Source of the DNA: Streptomyces gardneri
Lineage (GTDB): Bacteria > Actinomycetota > Actinomycetes > Streptomycetales > Streptomycetaceae
Direction of reading: 5' to 3'
Assembly (NCBI RefSeq): GCF_006539185.1
Contig: NZ_BJMN01000031.1
Coordinates: forward strand, 62,001 to 126,000
Length of the DNA stretch: 64,000 bases
This document shows, piece after piece, positions 40,814-48,893 of this stretch. Each line of letters starts with the position of its first letter. Positions within the stretch are counted from its first letter, which is position 1. Under the pieces are notes generated by a model. That model was not told the DNA's origin. It saw only the letters and a list, made by a program, of their open reading frames with translations, and made no database searches. A program made the translations under genes and the position numbers.

Positions 40814-41505
40814 ACGCACTGAGGCCCGTGGGCCGGACCCTTCTGCGCGACCGGGCGTACGAGGCACTGCGCGAGGCCATCGTGCGCGGCGACCTCGCCC
40901 CCGGCGCCCCGCTGAAGGACGCCGACCTCGCCGACCTCCTCGGGCTCTCCCGCGCGCCCGTGCGCGAGGCCCTGGCCCGGCTCTGCGACGAGGGGCTCGT
41001 CGAGACCAAGCCGCAGAGCTACACCCGGGTCACCCGGCCGGTCAGCCGGGTGGTCAGGGACGCCGCCTCCGTCGTGCGCGTGATGCACGAACTCGCCGCC
41101 CGCACCGGGGTTCCGCTGCTCGGCCCCGAGGGCGTCCGCACCATGCGCGAGGCCAACGAGCGCTTCGCGGCGGCCGTCCGCGACTCCGACGTCGAGGCCG
41201 CGCTCCGCGCCGACGACGAGCTCCACCAGGTCCTCGTCGTCGCCAGCGGCAACCACGCCGCCGCCGCCACCATCGCGCGCTACACGCCCCTGATCCGCCG
41301 CGTCGAGCGGCGGCTCTTCGGCGACTCCGGCAGCTGCGGCTCGGCCGAGCTGCACGCCCGGCTGATCGACGCGTGCGAGAGCGGGGACGCCGAGGCGGCG
41401 GTCCGGATCACCACCGAGATCTGGGCGGCGCTCGAACAACTCGCGGACGACGCCGTCGAGGTGGCCGAGGTCACCGGCATCCCGGCGCCCGCGGAACACC
41501 CGTAG
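40810..41505 (+). CDS. GntR/FadR-type (FCD) regulator
   Basis: A 231-residue GntR protein. The winged helix occupies residues 10-75 (YEALREAIVRGDLAPGAPLKDADLADLLGLSRAPVREALARLCDEGLVE). The FCD ligand domain shows the metal-binding pattern with ADDELHQVLV and SAELHARLIDACESGD. It is 45 bp upstream of acdS on the same strand. It probably represses itself and acdS through the palindrome at 40781-40813. Confidence 0.88.
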   Translation: MDALRPVGRTLLRDRAYEALREAIVRGDLAPGAPLKDADLADLLGLSRAPVREALARLCDEGLVETKPQSYTRVTRPVSRVVRDAASVVRVMHELAARTGVPLLGPEGVRTMREANERFAAAVRDSDVEAALRADDELHQVLVVASGNHAAAATIARYTPLIRRVERRLFGDSGSCGSAELHARLIDACESGDAEAAVRITTEIWAALEQLADDAVEVAEVTGIPAPAEHP

Positions 41506-41550
41506 CGCCTCCAGCCCCCCTCGAAGCCTCTTCACCCACCGGGAGCCGTC

Positions 41551-42570
41551 TTGCCGATCACCGATTTCGCACGCTATCCGCTCCTCTTCGGGCCCTCCCC
41601 GGTCCACCCCCTCGAACGGCTCACCCACCACCTCGGCGGCGCCACGCTCTGGGCCAAGCGCGAGGACTGCAACTCCGGTGTCGCGTACGGCGGGAACAAG
41701 ACCCGCAAGCTGGAGTACCTGGTCGCCGATGCCCTCGCCCAGGGCTGCGACACGCTCGTCTCCATCGGCGGGGTCCAGTCCAACCACACCCGCCAGGTCG
41801 CCGCCGTCGCCGCCCGGGCCGGGCTTGCCTGCGTCCTCGTGCAGGAGAGCTGGGTCGACTGGCCGGACCCCGTCTACGACAAGGTCGGCAACATCCTGAT
41901 CAGCCGCCTCGCCGGCGCCGACGTCCGCCTCGTGCGGGCGGGCTTCGGCATCGGCTTCAAGGAGAGCTGGGAGCAGGCCCTGCGGGAGGTCGAGGAGGGC
42001 GGCGGGAAGCCGTACGCGATCCCGGCGGGAGCCTCCGACCACCCGCTCGGCGGTCTCGGCTTCGCGAACTGGGCGTACGAGGTGGCCGAGCAGGAGCACG
42101 AGCTCGGCGTCCACTTCGACACGGTGGTCGTCTGCTCGGTGACCGGCTCCACGCAGGCCGGAATGGTCGCGGGCTTCGCCGCGCTCGCCGAGGAGGGCGG
42201 ACCGGCCCGCCGGATCATCGGCGTCGACGCCTCGGCGAAGCCCGGTCCGACACATGAGCAGATCACCCGGATCGCCCGCGACACCGCCGCGCTCATCGGC
42301 GTCGAGCGCGAGGTGACCGCGGCCGACGTCGAGCTCGACGAGCGCTACCACGCCGGCGTCTACGGCCTCCCGGACGAGGCCACCCTCGACGCGATGCGGC
42401 TCGCCGCCCGCACCGAGGGCATGATCACCGACCCCGTGTACGAGGGGAAGTCGATGGCGGGCCTGATCGATCTGGTGGAGCGGGGAGAGATCGGCCGGGA
42501 CTCGACCGTTCTCTACGCCCACCTCGGCGGTCAGCCCGCCCTCAACGGTTACAGCGCGCTGTTCTCGTAA
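41551..42570 (+). CDS. acdS: 1-Aminocyclopropane-1-carboxylate deaminase
   Basis: A 339-residue PLP enzyme that splits the ethylene precursor ACC into ammonia and 2-oxobutyrate. PLP Lys50 is in YGGNKTRKLEYL. The residues that separate true AcdS from D-cysteine desulfhydrase are of the AcdS kind: Glu in DPVYEGKSM (about residue 298) and Leu in YAHLGGQPALNG (about 325). The start is TTG 41551 with gggag upstream. The adjacent GntR regulator and the lack of other ACC genes suggest use of plant-derived ACC as nitrogen source. Confidence 0.9.
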   Translation: MPITDFARYPLLFGPSPVHPLERLTHHLGGATLWAKREDCNSGVAYGGNKTRKLEYLVADALAQGCDTLVSIGGVQSNHTRQVAAVAARAGLACVLVQESWVDWPDPVYDKVGNILISRLAGADVRLVRAGFGIGFKESWEQALREVEEGGGKPYAIPAGASDHPLGGLGFANWAYEVAEQEHELGVHFDTVVVCSVTGSTQAGMVAGFAALAEEGGPARRIIGVDASAKPGPTHEQITRIARDTAALIGVEREVTAADVELDERYHAGVYGLPDEATLDAMRLAARTEGMITDPVYEGKSMAGLIDLVERGEIGRDSTVLYAHLGGQPALNGYSALFS

Positions 42571-42599
42571 GGGAGGGGCAAGACACCCCCTAAGTGCTG

Positions 42600-42632
42600 A
42601 GCCCGCCGCTCAGAGCGACTGGGCGGCGGGCT
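42600..42632. terminator. Hairpin between acdS and the TerD-like gene
   Basis: A 10-bp perfect stem (42600-42609 with 42623-42632) overlaps the 3' end of the TerD-like gene and can serve both convergent genes. Confidence 0.65.
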
Positions 42633-43848
42633 TCACCATGCCCCGGACCGTCCGCGACTTCACGAACTCGCCCATCGCCGTCATCTCCCACTCACCGGTG
42701 AACTGCTTGATCAGCTTGGCCATCATCACGCCCGTCTGCGGCTCGGCGGTGGTGAGGTCGAAGCGGACCAGCTCCTCGCCGGTCGCCGCGTCCATCAGCC
42801 GGCAGTAGGCCTTCGCGACCTCGGTGAACTTCTGGCCGGAGAAGGAGTTGACCGTGAAGACCAGGCCGGTGGCGTCGGCGGGCAGCCGGCCGAGGTCGAC
42901 GACGATCACCTCGTCGTCGCCCGCGCCCTCGCCCGTGAGGTTGTCGCCGGAGTGCTTGATCGAGCCGTTGAGGATCGACAGCTTGCCGAAGTAGCAGCTG
43001 TCCAGGTGGTTGCGCTGCGGCCCGTACGCGATGACGGAGGCGTCCAGGTCGATGTCCTTGCCGCGGTACGCGGGCTCCCAGCCGAGGCCCATCTTGACCT
43101 GGGAGAGCAGCGGCCGGCCGCCCTTGACCAGGGACACCGTCTGGTTCTTCTGGAGGCTGACCCGGCCCTTGTCGAGGTTGATCTTGCCGGTGGAGACGGG
43201 GGCCGCGGCGGGGGCGGCCGGGGGAGCGGCCGGTGCCGGGGGCGCCGAGGCCGCGATCCGCGGGTCCAGCGGGGCGGTGACGGGCGGCGCGGGCGGGGCC
43301 GGCGGGGCGACGGGAGCCGGGGCGGGCGCCTGGGCGGCGGCGGGCTCGTCGTCCACGGAGACGCCGAAGTCCGTCGCGATGCCGGCCAGCCCGTTCGCGT
43401 ATCCCTGGCCCACGGCGCGGGCCTTCCACGCGCCGTTGCGCAGATAGATCTCGACGACCACCAGCGCGGTCTCCGTGGCCAGCCGCGGCGGGGTGAAGGT
43501 GGCGAGGACGGTGCCGTCGTCCGCGTTCCGCACGGTCGCCGTGGGCTCGATGCCCTGGAAGGTCTGGCCGGCGGCGTCGGGGCTCGCCGTGACGACGATC
43601 CTCTCGATGCCGGCCGGGAGCGCGCCCGTGTCCACCACGATCGCGTCGGGCGCGGTGCCGCCGCCGGAGCGGTAGGTCACACCGGGCCCGGCGGGCTGGT
43701 TGTAGAAGATGAAGTCGTCGTCCGAGCGCACCTTGCCGTTGGCGCCGAGCAGCAGGCCCGAGACGTCGAGCCGCACCGGGGCGGCGACGTCCACCGCCAC
43801 GCGCGCGGCGGTGAGAGGGATGTTCGAGCCGGGGGTCATAGCGGTCAT
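42610..43848 (-). CDS. Tandem TerD-domain protein
   Basis: A 412-residue protein with two TerD (tellurium/stress resistance, calcium-binding beta-sandwich) domains. Domain 1 (about 5-165) has DVSGLLLGANGKVRSDDDFIFYNQP and VVVEIYLRNGAWKARAVGQGYANGL. Domain 2 (about 215-405) has VSLVKGGRPLLSQVKMGLGWEP, DLDASVIAYG, GEGAGDDEVIVVDLGRLP. A Pro/Ala-rich linker (about 168-215) joins them. The acidic DDD and GDDE loops are likely Ca2+ sites. ATG 43848 or ATG 43839. It is not next to other ter genes. A role in stress sensing is inferred from the family only. Confidence 0.9.
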   Translation of the reverse strand: MTAMTPGSNIPLTAARVAVDVAAPVRLDVSGLLLGANGKVRSDDDFIFYNQPAGPGVTYRSGGGTAPDAIVVDTGALPAGIERIVVTASPDAAGQTFQGIEPTATVRNADDGTVLATFTPPRLATETALVVVEIYLRNGAWKARAVGQGYANGLAGIATDFGVSVDDEPAAAQAPAPAPVAPPAPPAPPVTAPLDPRIAASAPPAPAAPPAAPAAAPVSTGKINLDKGRVSLQKNQTVSLVKGGRPLLSQVKMGLGWEPAYRGKDIDLDASVIAYGPQRNHLDSCYFGKLSILNGSIKHSGDNLTGEGAGDDEVIVVDLGRLPADATGLVFTVNSFSGQKFTEVAKAYCRLMDAATGEELVRFDLTTAEPQTGVMMAKLIKQFTGEWEMTAMGEFVKSRTVRGMVKPAAQSL

Positions 43849-43884
43849 GCCAGGGGTAACGATCCGGACGGCTTTGCCGTTCCC

Positions 43885-44160
43885 TTACCCTCGCCGGGTT
43901 CGGCCACTTTGGTTACGCGGATGGTTCCTGGCCTGCCGCTCGTTGCCGAAGCGGTACGCGCCCGTCCACCGGGCCATGACCAGCTGGGCGTCCCCCGCCT
44001 CCACCTCCGCGAGGAACTTCTCCGCCCGCCCGCCGCGCAGCACGCCCGCGGCGCGTCCGTGGTGGGTGAGGACGACGGAGCCGTCACGGCGGCGCTCGTA
44101 GGTGAATCCCTGGGGTCTCGGCATGCCGGGCATCCTGCCGTTCCCGGTCAGATCCGTCAT
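43885..44160 (-). CDS. Small basic hypothetical protein
   Basis: A 91-residue protein with core QGFTYERRRDGSVVLTHHGRAAGVLRGGRAEKFLAEVEAGDAQLVMARWTGAYRFGNERQARNHPRN. I recognise the type as a conserved Streptomyces small protein but not a function. It is upstream of the TerD gene on the same strand, 36 bp apart, and divergent from the AraC gene with only 19 bp between starts. ATG 44160 is preferred; an earlier ATG at 44181 would overlap the AraC start. Confidence 0.65.
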   Translation of the reverse strand: MTDLTGNGRMPGMPRPQGFTYERRRDGSVVLTHHGRAAGVLRGGRAEKFLAEVEAGDAQLVMARWTGAYRFGNERQARNHPRNQSGRTRRG

Positions 44161-44179
44161 ATGAATATTCTTTCGACCC

Positions 44180-45154
44180 ATGGGGACAGTGGGCGGGAGT
44201 TCGTTCCGCACGGAGGACGTCGACGAGGCGCGCGAGGAGCTCGACGCGCGCTACTACGCCAACCGCATGGACGTGGTCGACCGGCAGAGGCCCTTCGCGG
44301 CGCGCTTCGACACCGTCGCCCTCGGGCCGCTGGTCATCGGCGACCTGAGCTGCGGGACCGACGTGCGGATGAGCTTCGGGGAGCTCGGCGCGTACCACCT
44401 GAACGCGCCGCTCAGCGGCCGGATGGAGATGCGCCAGGGCAGCCGCACCGGGATCGTCGCGACGGCCACCGAGGCACTGCTCCTCGACCCGGCGGGGGAC
44501 ACCTTCCTCGACCGCTGGAGCGGGGACTGCCGGACCCTCTCCGTGAAGATCGGGGCGGCCGAGCTGAGCGACCGCCTGGAACGGCTCCTCGGCCGCCCGG
44601 TGAGCGGTCCGCTCGCCTTCGCGCCCCGCCTGGACATCTCGCGCGGCCCCGGCCTGAGCTGGGTCCGCTTCGCCCGCCAGGTCGCCTACGAGGCGCTCGC
44701 GGGGGAGGGGCTCGCCCACCACGAGCTGGTGGCGCGGCCGCTCCAGGAGGCGCTGCTCAACGGACTGCTCCTGGCCGCCGAGCACCCCTGGCGCGAGGCG
44801 CTCGCCCACCCGGCGGAGGCGCGCCGCCCGGCGCCGGTCAAGCGCGCGATGGACGCGGTTCGGGAGCGCCCCGAGCACCCGTTCACGACCACCGAACTCG
44901 CGGCCCTGGCCCGGGTGAGCGTGCGCCGCCTGCAGGAGTCCTTCCGGGAGTACGTGGGGATGTCGCCGATGGCGTACGTGCGGGAGGTCCGTCTCGACCG
45001 GGTGCGCGAGGAGCTGCGGGCGGCCGCACCGGACGAGCTGACCGTGAGCGAGGTGGCCTGGCGCTGGGGCTTCGCCCACCAGGGCAGGTTCGCCGCCCGC
45101 TACCGCGAGAAGTACGGCGAGTCCCCGTCCCGGACCTTGCGGGCGTGCGGTTGA
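44180..45154 (+). CDS. AraC family regulator
   Basis: A 324-residue AraC-type activator. The N-terminal 190 residues are the AraC-binding-like ligand domain (GAYHLNAPLSGRMEMRQGSR). The C-terminal double helix-turn-helix is about 220-322 (TTELAALARVSVRRLQESFREYVGMSPMAYVREVRLDRVREEL ... SEVAWRWGFAHQGRFAARYREKYGESPSRTLR). It starts 19 bp from the divergent small gene, so the two promoters overlap in the AT-rich ATGAATATTCTTT. The target is not evident. Confidence 0.9.
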   Translation: MGTVGGSSFRTEDVDEAREELDARYYANRMDVVDRQRPFAARFDTVALGPLVIGDLSCGTDVRMSFGELGAYHLNAPLSGRMEMRQGSRTGIVATATEALLLDPAGDTFLDRWSGDCRTLSVKIGAAELSDRLERLLGRPVSGPLAFAPRLDISRGPGLSWVRFARQVAYEALAGEGLAHHELVARPLQEALLNGLLLAAEHPWREALAHPAEARRPAPVKRAMDAVRERPEHPFTTTELAALARVSVRRLQESFREYVGMSPMAYVREVRLDRVREELRAAAPDELTVSEVAWRWGFAHQGRFAARYREKYGESPSRTLRACG

Positions 45155-45377
45155 CCCGGCGTCCGGGCGTCCGGGGGAGGGGCGAGCGGGGCGCCGCGTG
45201 AGCGGACCGCGCAATCCGGACAGAGGCCGCGTTCGGCGGCTCGCGATGATCTTCGTCCGCGTTTAACGTGGACAAGTCCGGTCTGCCAGCGCGCACCCGT
45301 GACCCGGGCCCCGGCCGGCTCCCCCGTTTAAGTCCGGCCGGGTCCTGTGTACGTCCGCCCCGTCCCGGTGGCGAAGG
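45155..45377. other. Intergenic region between convergent genes
   Basis: A 223-bp stretch between the AraC gene and the uronate dehydrogenase gene. I see no gene and no convincing hairpin in it. Confidence 0.5.
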
Positions 45378-46187
45378 TCAGTGCGGCCAGCGCGGCGGGT
45401 CCACGCAGAAGTGGCCGCCCAGGTAGAGGTCGTCGGCACTGCCCTCCTCGGGAAGTCCCTTGTCGGCGACGATCTTCTCCGCGTAGACCTCCGAGTCGTC
45501 CTGCGGGTCGTAGCCGAGGGCCCGGGCCGTCGAGAGGTCCCACCACGCACGGGTGTTGGCGGAGGAGCCGTACGCCACGGTGTGGCCCACGGACTCCGCG
45601 GTGAGCGAGGCGTGCAGGAGGCGGGCGCAGTCCGCGGGGCTGAGCCACATCGAGAGCATCCGCACCGAGGTGGGCTCGGGGAAGCAGGAGCCGATGCGCA
45701 CGGAGACCGTCTCGATGCCGTGCAGGTCCCAGTAGAGCTGGGCCAGGTCCTCGCCGAAGCACTTGGAGAGGCCGTAGAAGGTGTCGGGGCGGTGCGGGGT
45801 GTCGACCGGGACGACCGGCTCGCCCTCGCGCGGGCGGCGGGTGAAGCCGACGGCGTGGTTGCTGGAGGCGAGGACGACGCGCCGGACGCCCTCCTCGCGG
45901 GCGGCCTCGTAGAGGTTGTACGTCCCGGCGATGTTGGCGGCCATGATCTTGTCGAAGTCGGCCTCCAGGGAGATCCCCGCCAGGTGCACGACCGCGTCGA
46001 CGCCCCGGACCGCCTCGCGCAGCGCCGTGCGGTCCGCGAGGTCGGCGACGACCGCGTCCGGCGCCCCTTGCACGGGGGCGACGTCCAGGAGGCGGAGCTC
46101 GTAGCCGTACGGGGGCAGCAGCTCCCGCATCAGCGTGCCGACGCCGCCGGCGGCGCCGGTGAGGAGGACGGTGCGGGGTGCGGACAT
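45378..46187 (-). CDS. Uronate dehydrogenase-like NAD-dependent oxidoreductase
   Basis: A 269-residue SDR that fits NAD-dependent uronate dehydrogenase (Udh), which oxidises glucuronate or galacturonate to the aldarolactone. Features are the fingerprint LLTGAAGGVGTLM, HLAGISLEADFDKIMAANIAGTYNLYEAA, the Udh-like LASSNHAVGF and the catalytic Y-x3-K in FYGLSKCFGEDL. ATG 46187 has a ggaggag ribosome site. It is divergent from kdgD, which acts later in the same pathway; this supports the assignment. Confidence 0.75.
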   Translation of the reverse strand: MSAPRTVLLTGAAGGVGTLMRELLPPYGYELRLLDVAPVQGAPDAVVADLADRTALREAVRGVDAVVHLAGISLEADFDKIMAANIAGTYNLYEAAREEGVRRVVLASSNHAVGFTRRPREGEPVVPVDTPHRPDTFYGLSKCFGEDLAQLYWDLHGIETVSVRIGSCFPEPTSVRMLSMWLSPADCARLLHASLTAESVGHTVAYGSSANTRAWWDLSTARALGYDPQDDSEVYAEKIVADKGLPEEGSADDLYLGGHFCVDPPRWPH

Positions 46188-46437
46188 GGAGTGGTTCTCC
46201 TCCGTCGAGTGGCGTCGATTGCCATGCAGATGGGTGTCGTTCACAACCGTGGACACGGTAGGGAGCGGTCCGACGGAGCGTCAAGACTCCGTCATACGGC
46301 GTGTTCTCTTCTTGACCGGCCCTTCCGGGCTGTTCTAGCGTGCAGCACGTCGGTGTTCAAGAATATGGATGACAGTCAGAACTGTGCACGACTGTGCAGA
46401 GGGACGGCTGTACGCGACGGACTTCCTGGGAGCCTCC
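46188..46437. promoter_or_regulatory. udh/kdgD divergent control region
   Basis: A 250-bp region with several dyads: GACGGAG/CTCCGTC arms at 46272-46278 and 46287-46293; ACAGT/ACTGT arms at 46372-46385; a direct repeat ACTGTGCA at 46381-46388 and 46391-46398. TGTTCAAGAATA at 46354-46365 resembles TGTTCAGAATA in the IclR/aldehyde dehydrogenase intergenic region (63848-63858). Confidence 0.45.
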
Positions 46438-47370
46438 GTGACCACTGCCCCGCTCGCCGGCCGGCTCGACGGCCTGCTCTTCTTCCCCGTCACCGCCTTC
46501 GGGCCGGACGGCTCCCTCGACCTCGACGCCTTCCGCGCCCACGTCCGCGCGGGCGTCGACGCGGGCGCCGCGGCCGTCTTCGCCTGCTGCGGCACGGGCG
46601 AGTTCCACGCCCTCACCCCCGAGGAGTTCCGGATCTGCGTCGCCGCCGCCGTCGAGGAGGTCGCGGGCCGCGTCCCCGTCGTCGCCGGAGCCGGCTACGG
46701 CACCGCGCTCGCGATCCAGTACGCGCGGCTCGCCGAGGAGGCCGGCGCCGACGGGCTCCTCGCCATGCCCCCGTACCTCGTCGTGGCCGACCAGGCCGGG
46801 CTGCTCCGCCACTACACCGAACTCGCCGCCGCCACCTCGCTGGACGTCATCGTCTACCAGCGGGACAACGCGATCCTCACCCCCGAGACGGCCGTCGCCC
46901 TCGCCCGCACCGACGGCGTCATCGGCCTCAAGGACGGCCTCGGCGACCTCGACCTCATGCAGCGCATCGTCAGTGCCGTCCGCTCCGAGGGCCTCGACCT
47001 GCTGTACTTCAACGGCCTGCCGACCGCCGAACTCACCGGCGCCGCCTACCGGGGCATCGGCGTCACCCTCTACTCCTCCGCCGTCTTCTGCTTCGCCCCC
47101 GACCTCGCCCTCGCCTTCCACCGGGCCCTCACCACCGGCGACGACGCGACCGTGGACCTGCTCGTCGACGGCTTCTACCGGCCGCTCGTCGAACTCCGCG
47201 CCCAGGGCCGGGGATACGCCGTCTCGCTCGTCAAGGCGGCCGTACGGATGGAGGGTCTGGACGTCGGAGGCGTACGGCCGCCGCTCAGCGAGCCCGCCCC
47301 CGAACACCTCGCGGAGCTCGCCCGGCTCATCGAGCGCGGCCGGGCCCTCCTGAAGGAGGCCGGAGCGTGA
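46438..47370 (+). CDS. kdgD: 5-Dehydro-4-deoxyglucarate dehydratase
   Basis: A 310-residue member of the DapA-like aldolase family that fits KdgD, which dehydrates and decarboxylates 5-dehydro-4-deoxyglucarate to 2-oxoglutarate semialdehyde. Typical stretches are GLLFFPVTAFGPDGSLDLDAFRAHV, FACCGTGEFHALTPEE, VIVYQRDNAILTPE, IGLKDGLGDLDLMQRI with the Schiff-base Lys, and YFNGLPTAELT. The start at GTG 46438, after gggag, gives the family length. Its stop overlaps the next gene (GTGA). Confidence 0.88.
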   Translation: MTTAPLAGRLDGLLFFPVTAFGPDGSLDLDAFRAHVRAGVDAGAAAVFACCGTGEFHALTPEEFRICVAAAVEEVAGRVPVVAGAGYGTALAIQYARLAEEAGADGLLAMPPYLVVADQAGLLRHYTELAAATSLDVIVYQRDNAILTPETAVALARTDGVIGLKDGLGDLDLMQRIVSAVRSEGLDLLYFNGLPTAELTGAAYRGIGVTLYSSAVFCFAPDLALAFHRALTTGDDATVDLLVDGFYRPLVELRAQGRGYAVSLVKAAVRMEGLDVGGVRPPLSEPAPEHLAELARLIERGRALLKEAGA

Positions 47371-48506
47371 GAACGGCGGCCTTCCTCTACCCCTGGGACG
47401 TCGACGGCGACCCCGCCGCGCCCGGACTCCTCGCGGAGCTGGGCATCGCACAGGTCACGCTCGCCGCCGCCTACCACTCCACCCGGGCGCTCAGCCCCCG
47501 CCACCCGGCCCACCGGATCGTCACCGCCGAACACGCCGCCGTGCTCTACCCGCCGGACCCGGACCGCTGGGCGGGCCGCGCGCTCCGCCCGTACACGGCG
47601 GGGGACTGGGCCCCCGGGGACTCCTACGGCCGGGCCGCCGAGGCGCTCGCCGGCACCGGGCTCGACGTGCACAGCTGGGTCGTCCTCGCCCACAACTCCC
47701 GGCTCGGCGCCGAGCACCCCGAGACCTCCGTCGTCAACGCCTACGGCGACCGCTACCCCTGGGCCCCCTGCATCGCCCTCCCCGACGTCCGCGCCCTGCT
47801 CGTCGACCTGGCCGCCGAGGCCGCCGTACGCCCCGGGGCGGCCGGCACCGAGCTGGAGTCCTGCGGCTGGTACGGCCTCGCCCATCTCCACGCCCACGAC
47901 AAGACCTCCGGCGTCCCGCTCGGCGACCGCGAGCAGTACCTGATGTCCCTCTGCTTCTGCCCCTCCTGCCGCGAGGGGTACGGGAACGGCGGCGCCGACC
48001 CCGATGAACTGGCCGCCGCCGTACGCCGGGCCCTCGCGCCCGTCTGGGCCGGCTCCGGACCGGCGCTCGGGCTCGGCGACCTGGAGGCCCCCGTCCTGGC
48101 CTGGCGCTCCGGGACCGCCCGCTCTTTCCAGGAGGCCGCCGTGGCCACCGTACGGGCCGCCGCCCCGCCCGGCTTCCGCGTCCTGCTGCACGCCGACCCC
48201 GACCCGTACCGCTGCGGCGCCGACGCCGGCACGGACCCGGCCCACGTCCTCGCCCTCGCGGACGGCGTGGTCGCCCGCCCCCCGAAGGTCGCCTCCTTCG
48301 CCGCCCACGCCGGCCCCGGCAGGGTCGTCGCCGCCAATCTCTCCGTCGTCACCGGCATGGGCGGCGCCCCCGACCACCTGGCCCGCGACGCCGAACGGGC
48401 CCGGGCCGCGGGCGCGACCGAACTGCGGCTCTACCACGCGGGACTGGCCTCGGACGCGGACCTGGACGCGGTCCGTACGGCGCTGCTCAAGCTGGACATC
48501 CCCTAG
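47367..48506 (+). CDS. Unknown TIM-barrel-like protein coupled to kdgD
   Basis: A 379-residue protein without signal peptide. The N-terminus RTAAFLYPWDVDGDPAAPGLLAELGIAQVTLAAAYHSTRALSPRHP and later LDVHSWVVLAHNSRLG and ESCGWYGLAHLHAHDK look like the strand ends of a TIM barrel similar to glycosidase-like proteins, with Glu and His placed as in an active site. LCFCPSCREGYG carries a C-x-C-x2-C set that could bind a metal. I do not recognise a characterised family. GTGA overlap with kdgD implies tight co-expression, so it may act on uronate-containing sugars. Its stop overlaps that of the opposite-strand gene by two bases (CTAG). Confidence 0.7.
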   Translation: MRTAAFLYPWDVDGDPAAPGLLAELGIAQVTLAAAYHSTRALSPRHPAHRIVTAEHAAVLYPPDPDRWAGRALRPYTAGDWAPGDSYGRAAEALAGTGLDVHSWVVLAHNSRLGAEHPETSVVNAYGDRYPWAPCIALPDVRALLVDLAAEAAVRPGAAGTELESCGWYGLAHLHAHDKTSGVPLGDREQYLMSLCFCPSCREGYGNGGADPDELAAAVRRALAPVWAGSGPALGLGDLEAPVLAWRSGTARSFQEAAVATVRAAAPPGFRVLLHADPDPYRCGADAGTDPAHVLALADGVVARPPKVASFAAHAGPGRVVAANLSVVTGMGGAPDHLARDAERARAAGATELRLYHAGLASDADLDAVRTALLKLDIP

Positions 48507-48870
48507 GGCGTGCGGCGTTCTGCGCGCAGGCGGCGCACGGCCAGTGCGTAACCGATCCCCGCGATCAGCGCGGTGAAGAGGCAGACGACCAGGACGGCCA
48601 TGGCCACCCAGAGGAACCGCCGAGCACGTCCCCTGTGGTGGAGACCTCTCCCCGCTCGAACTCGCAGACGACGGACGGGGGAAACGCCTCGAACCGCGAT
48701 CCCGTCGGCGTGCCCGGCCCCTCGGTCCAGCCCCGACCGCACTCGTCGTCGGCGTTCAGCGTGCCGAACAGAGCCAGCGCCGAGCCGATCCCCGTGGCGA
48801 CGAGCGCGCCCCTGAACACCGCCCACAGGCGATCGGTCCGGTAGCCGCCGTGCGTCGGTGTGTGCGACAT
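48503..48870 (-). pseudogene. Frameshifted two-helix membrane protein
   Basis: The first frame from ATG 48870 encodes a helix (WAVFRGALVATGIGSALALFG) and an outer loop with two Cys (DDECGRGW, SVVCEFERGEVSTTGDVLGG). The second helix (RFLWVAMAVLVVCLFTALIAGIGYALAVRRLRAERRTP) is in another frame. Joining them needs a one-base gain near 48620, so the gene has lost one base or contains a sequencing error. The intact protein would be about 121 residues with two helices. No slippery site is seen. Confidence 0.7.
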
Positions 48871-48893
48871 CCGCGCACCCTAGTCGATGCGCG

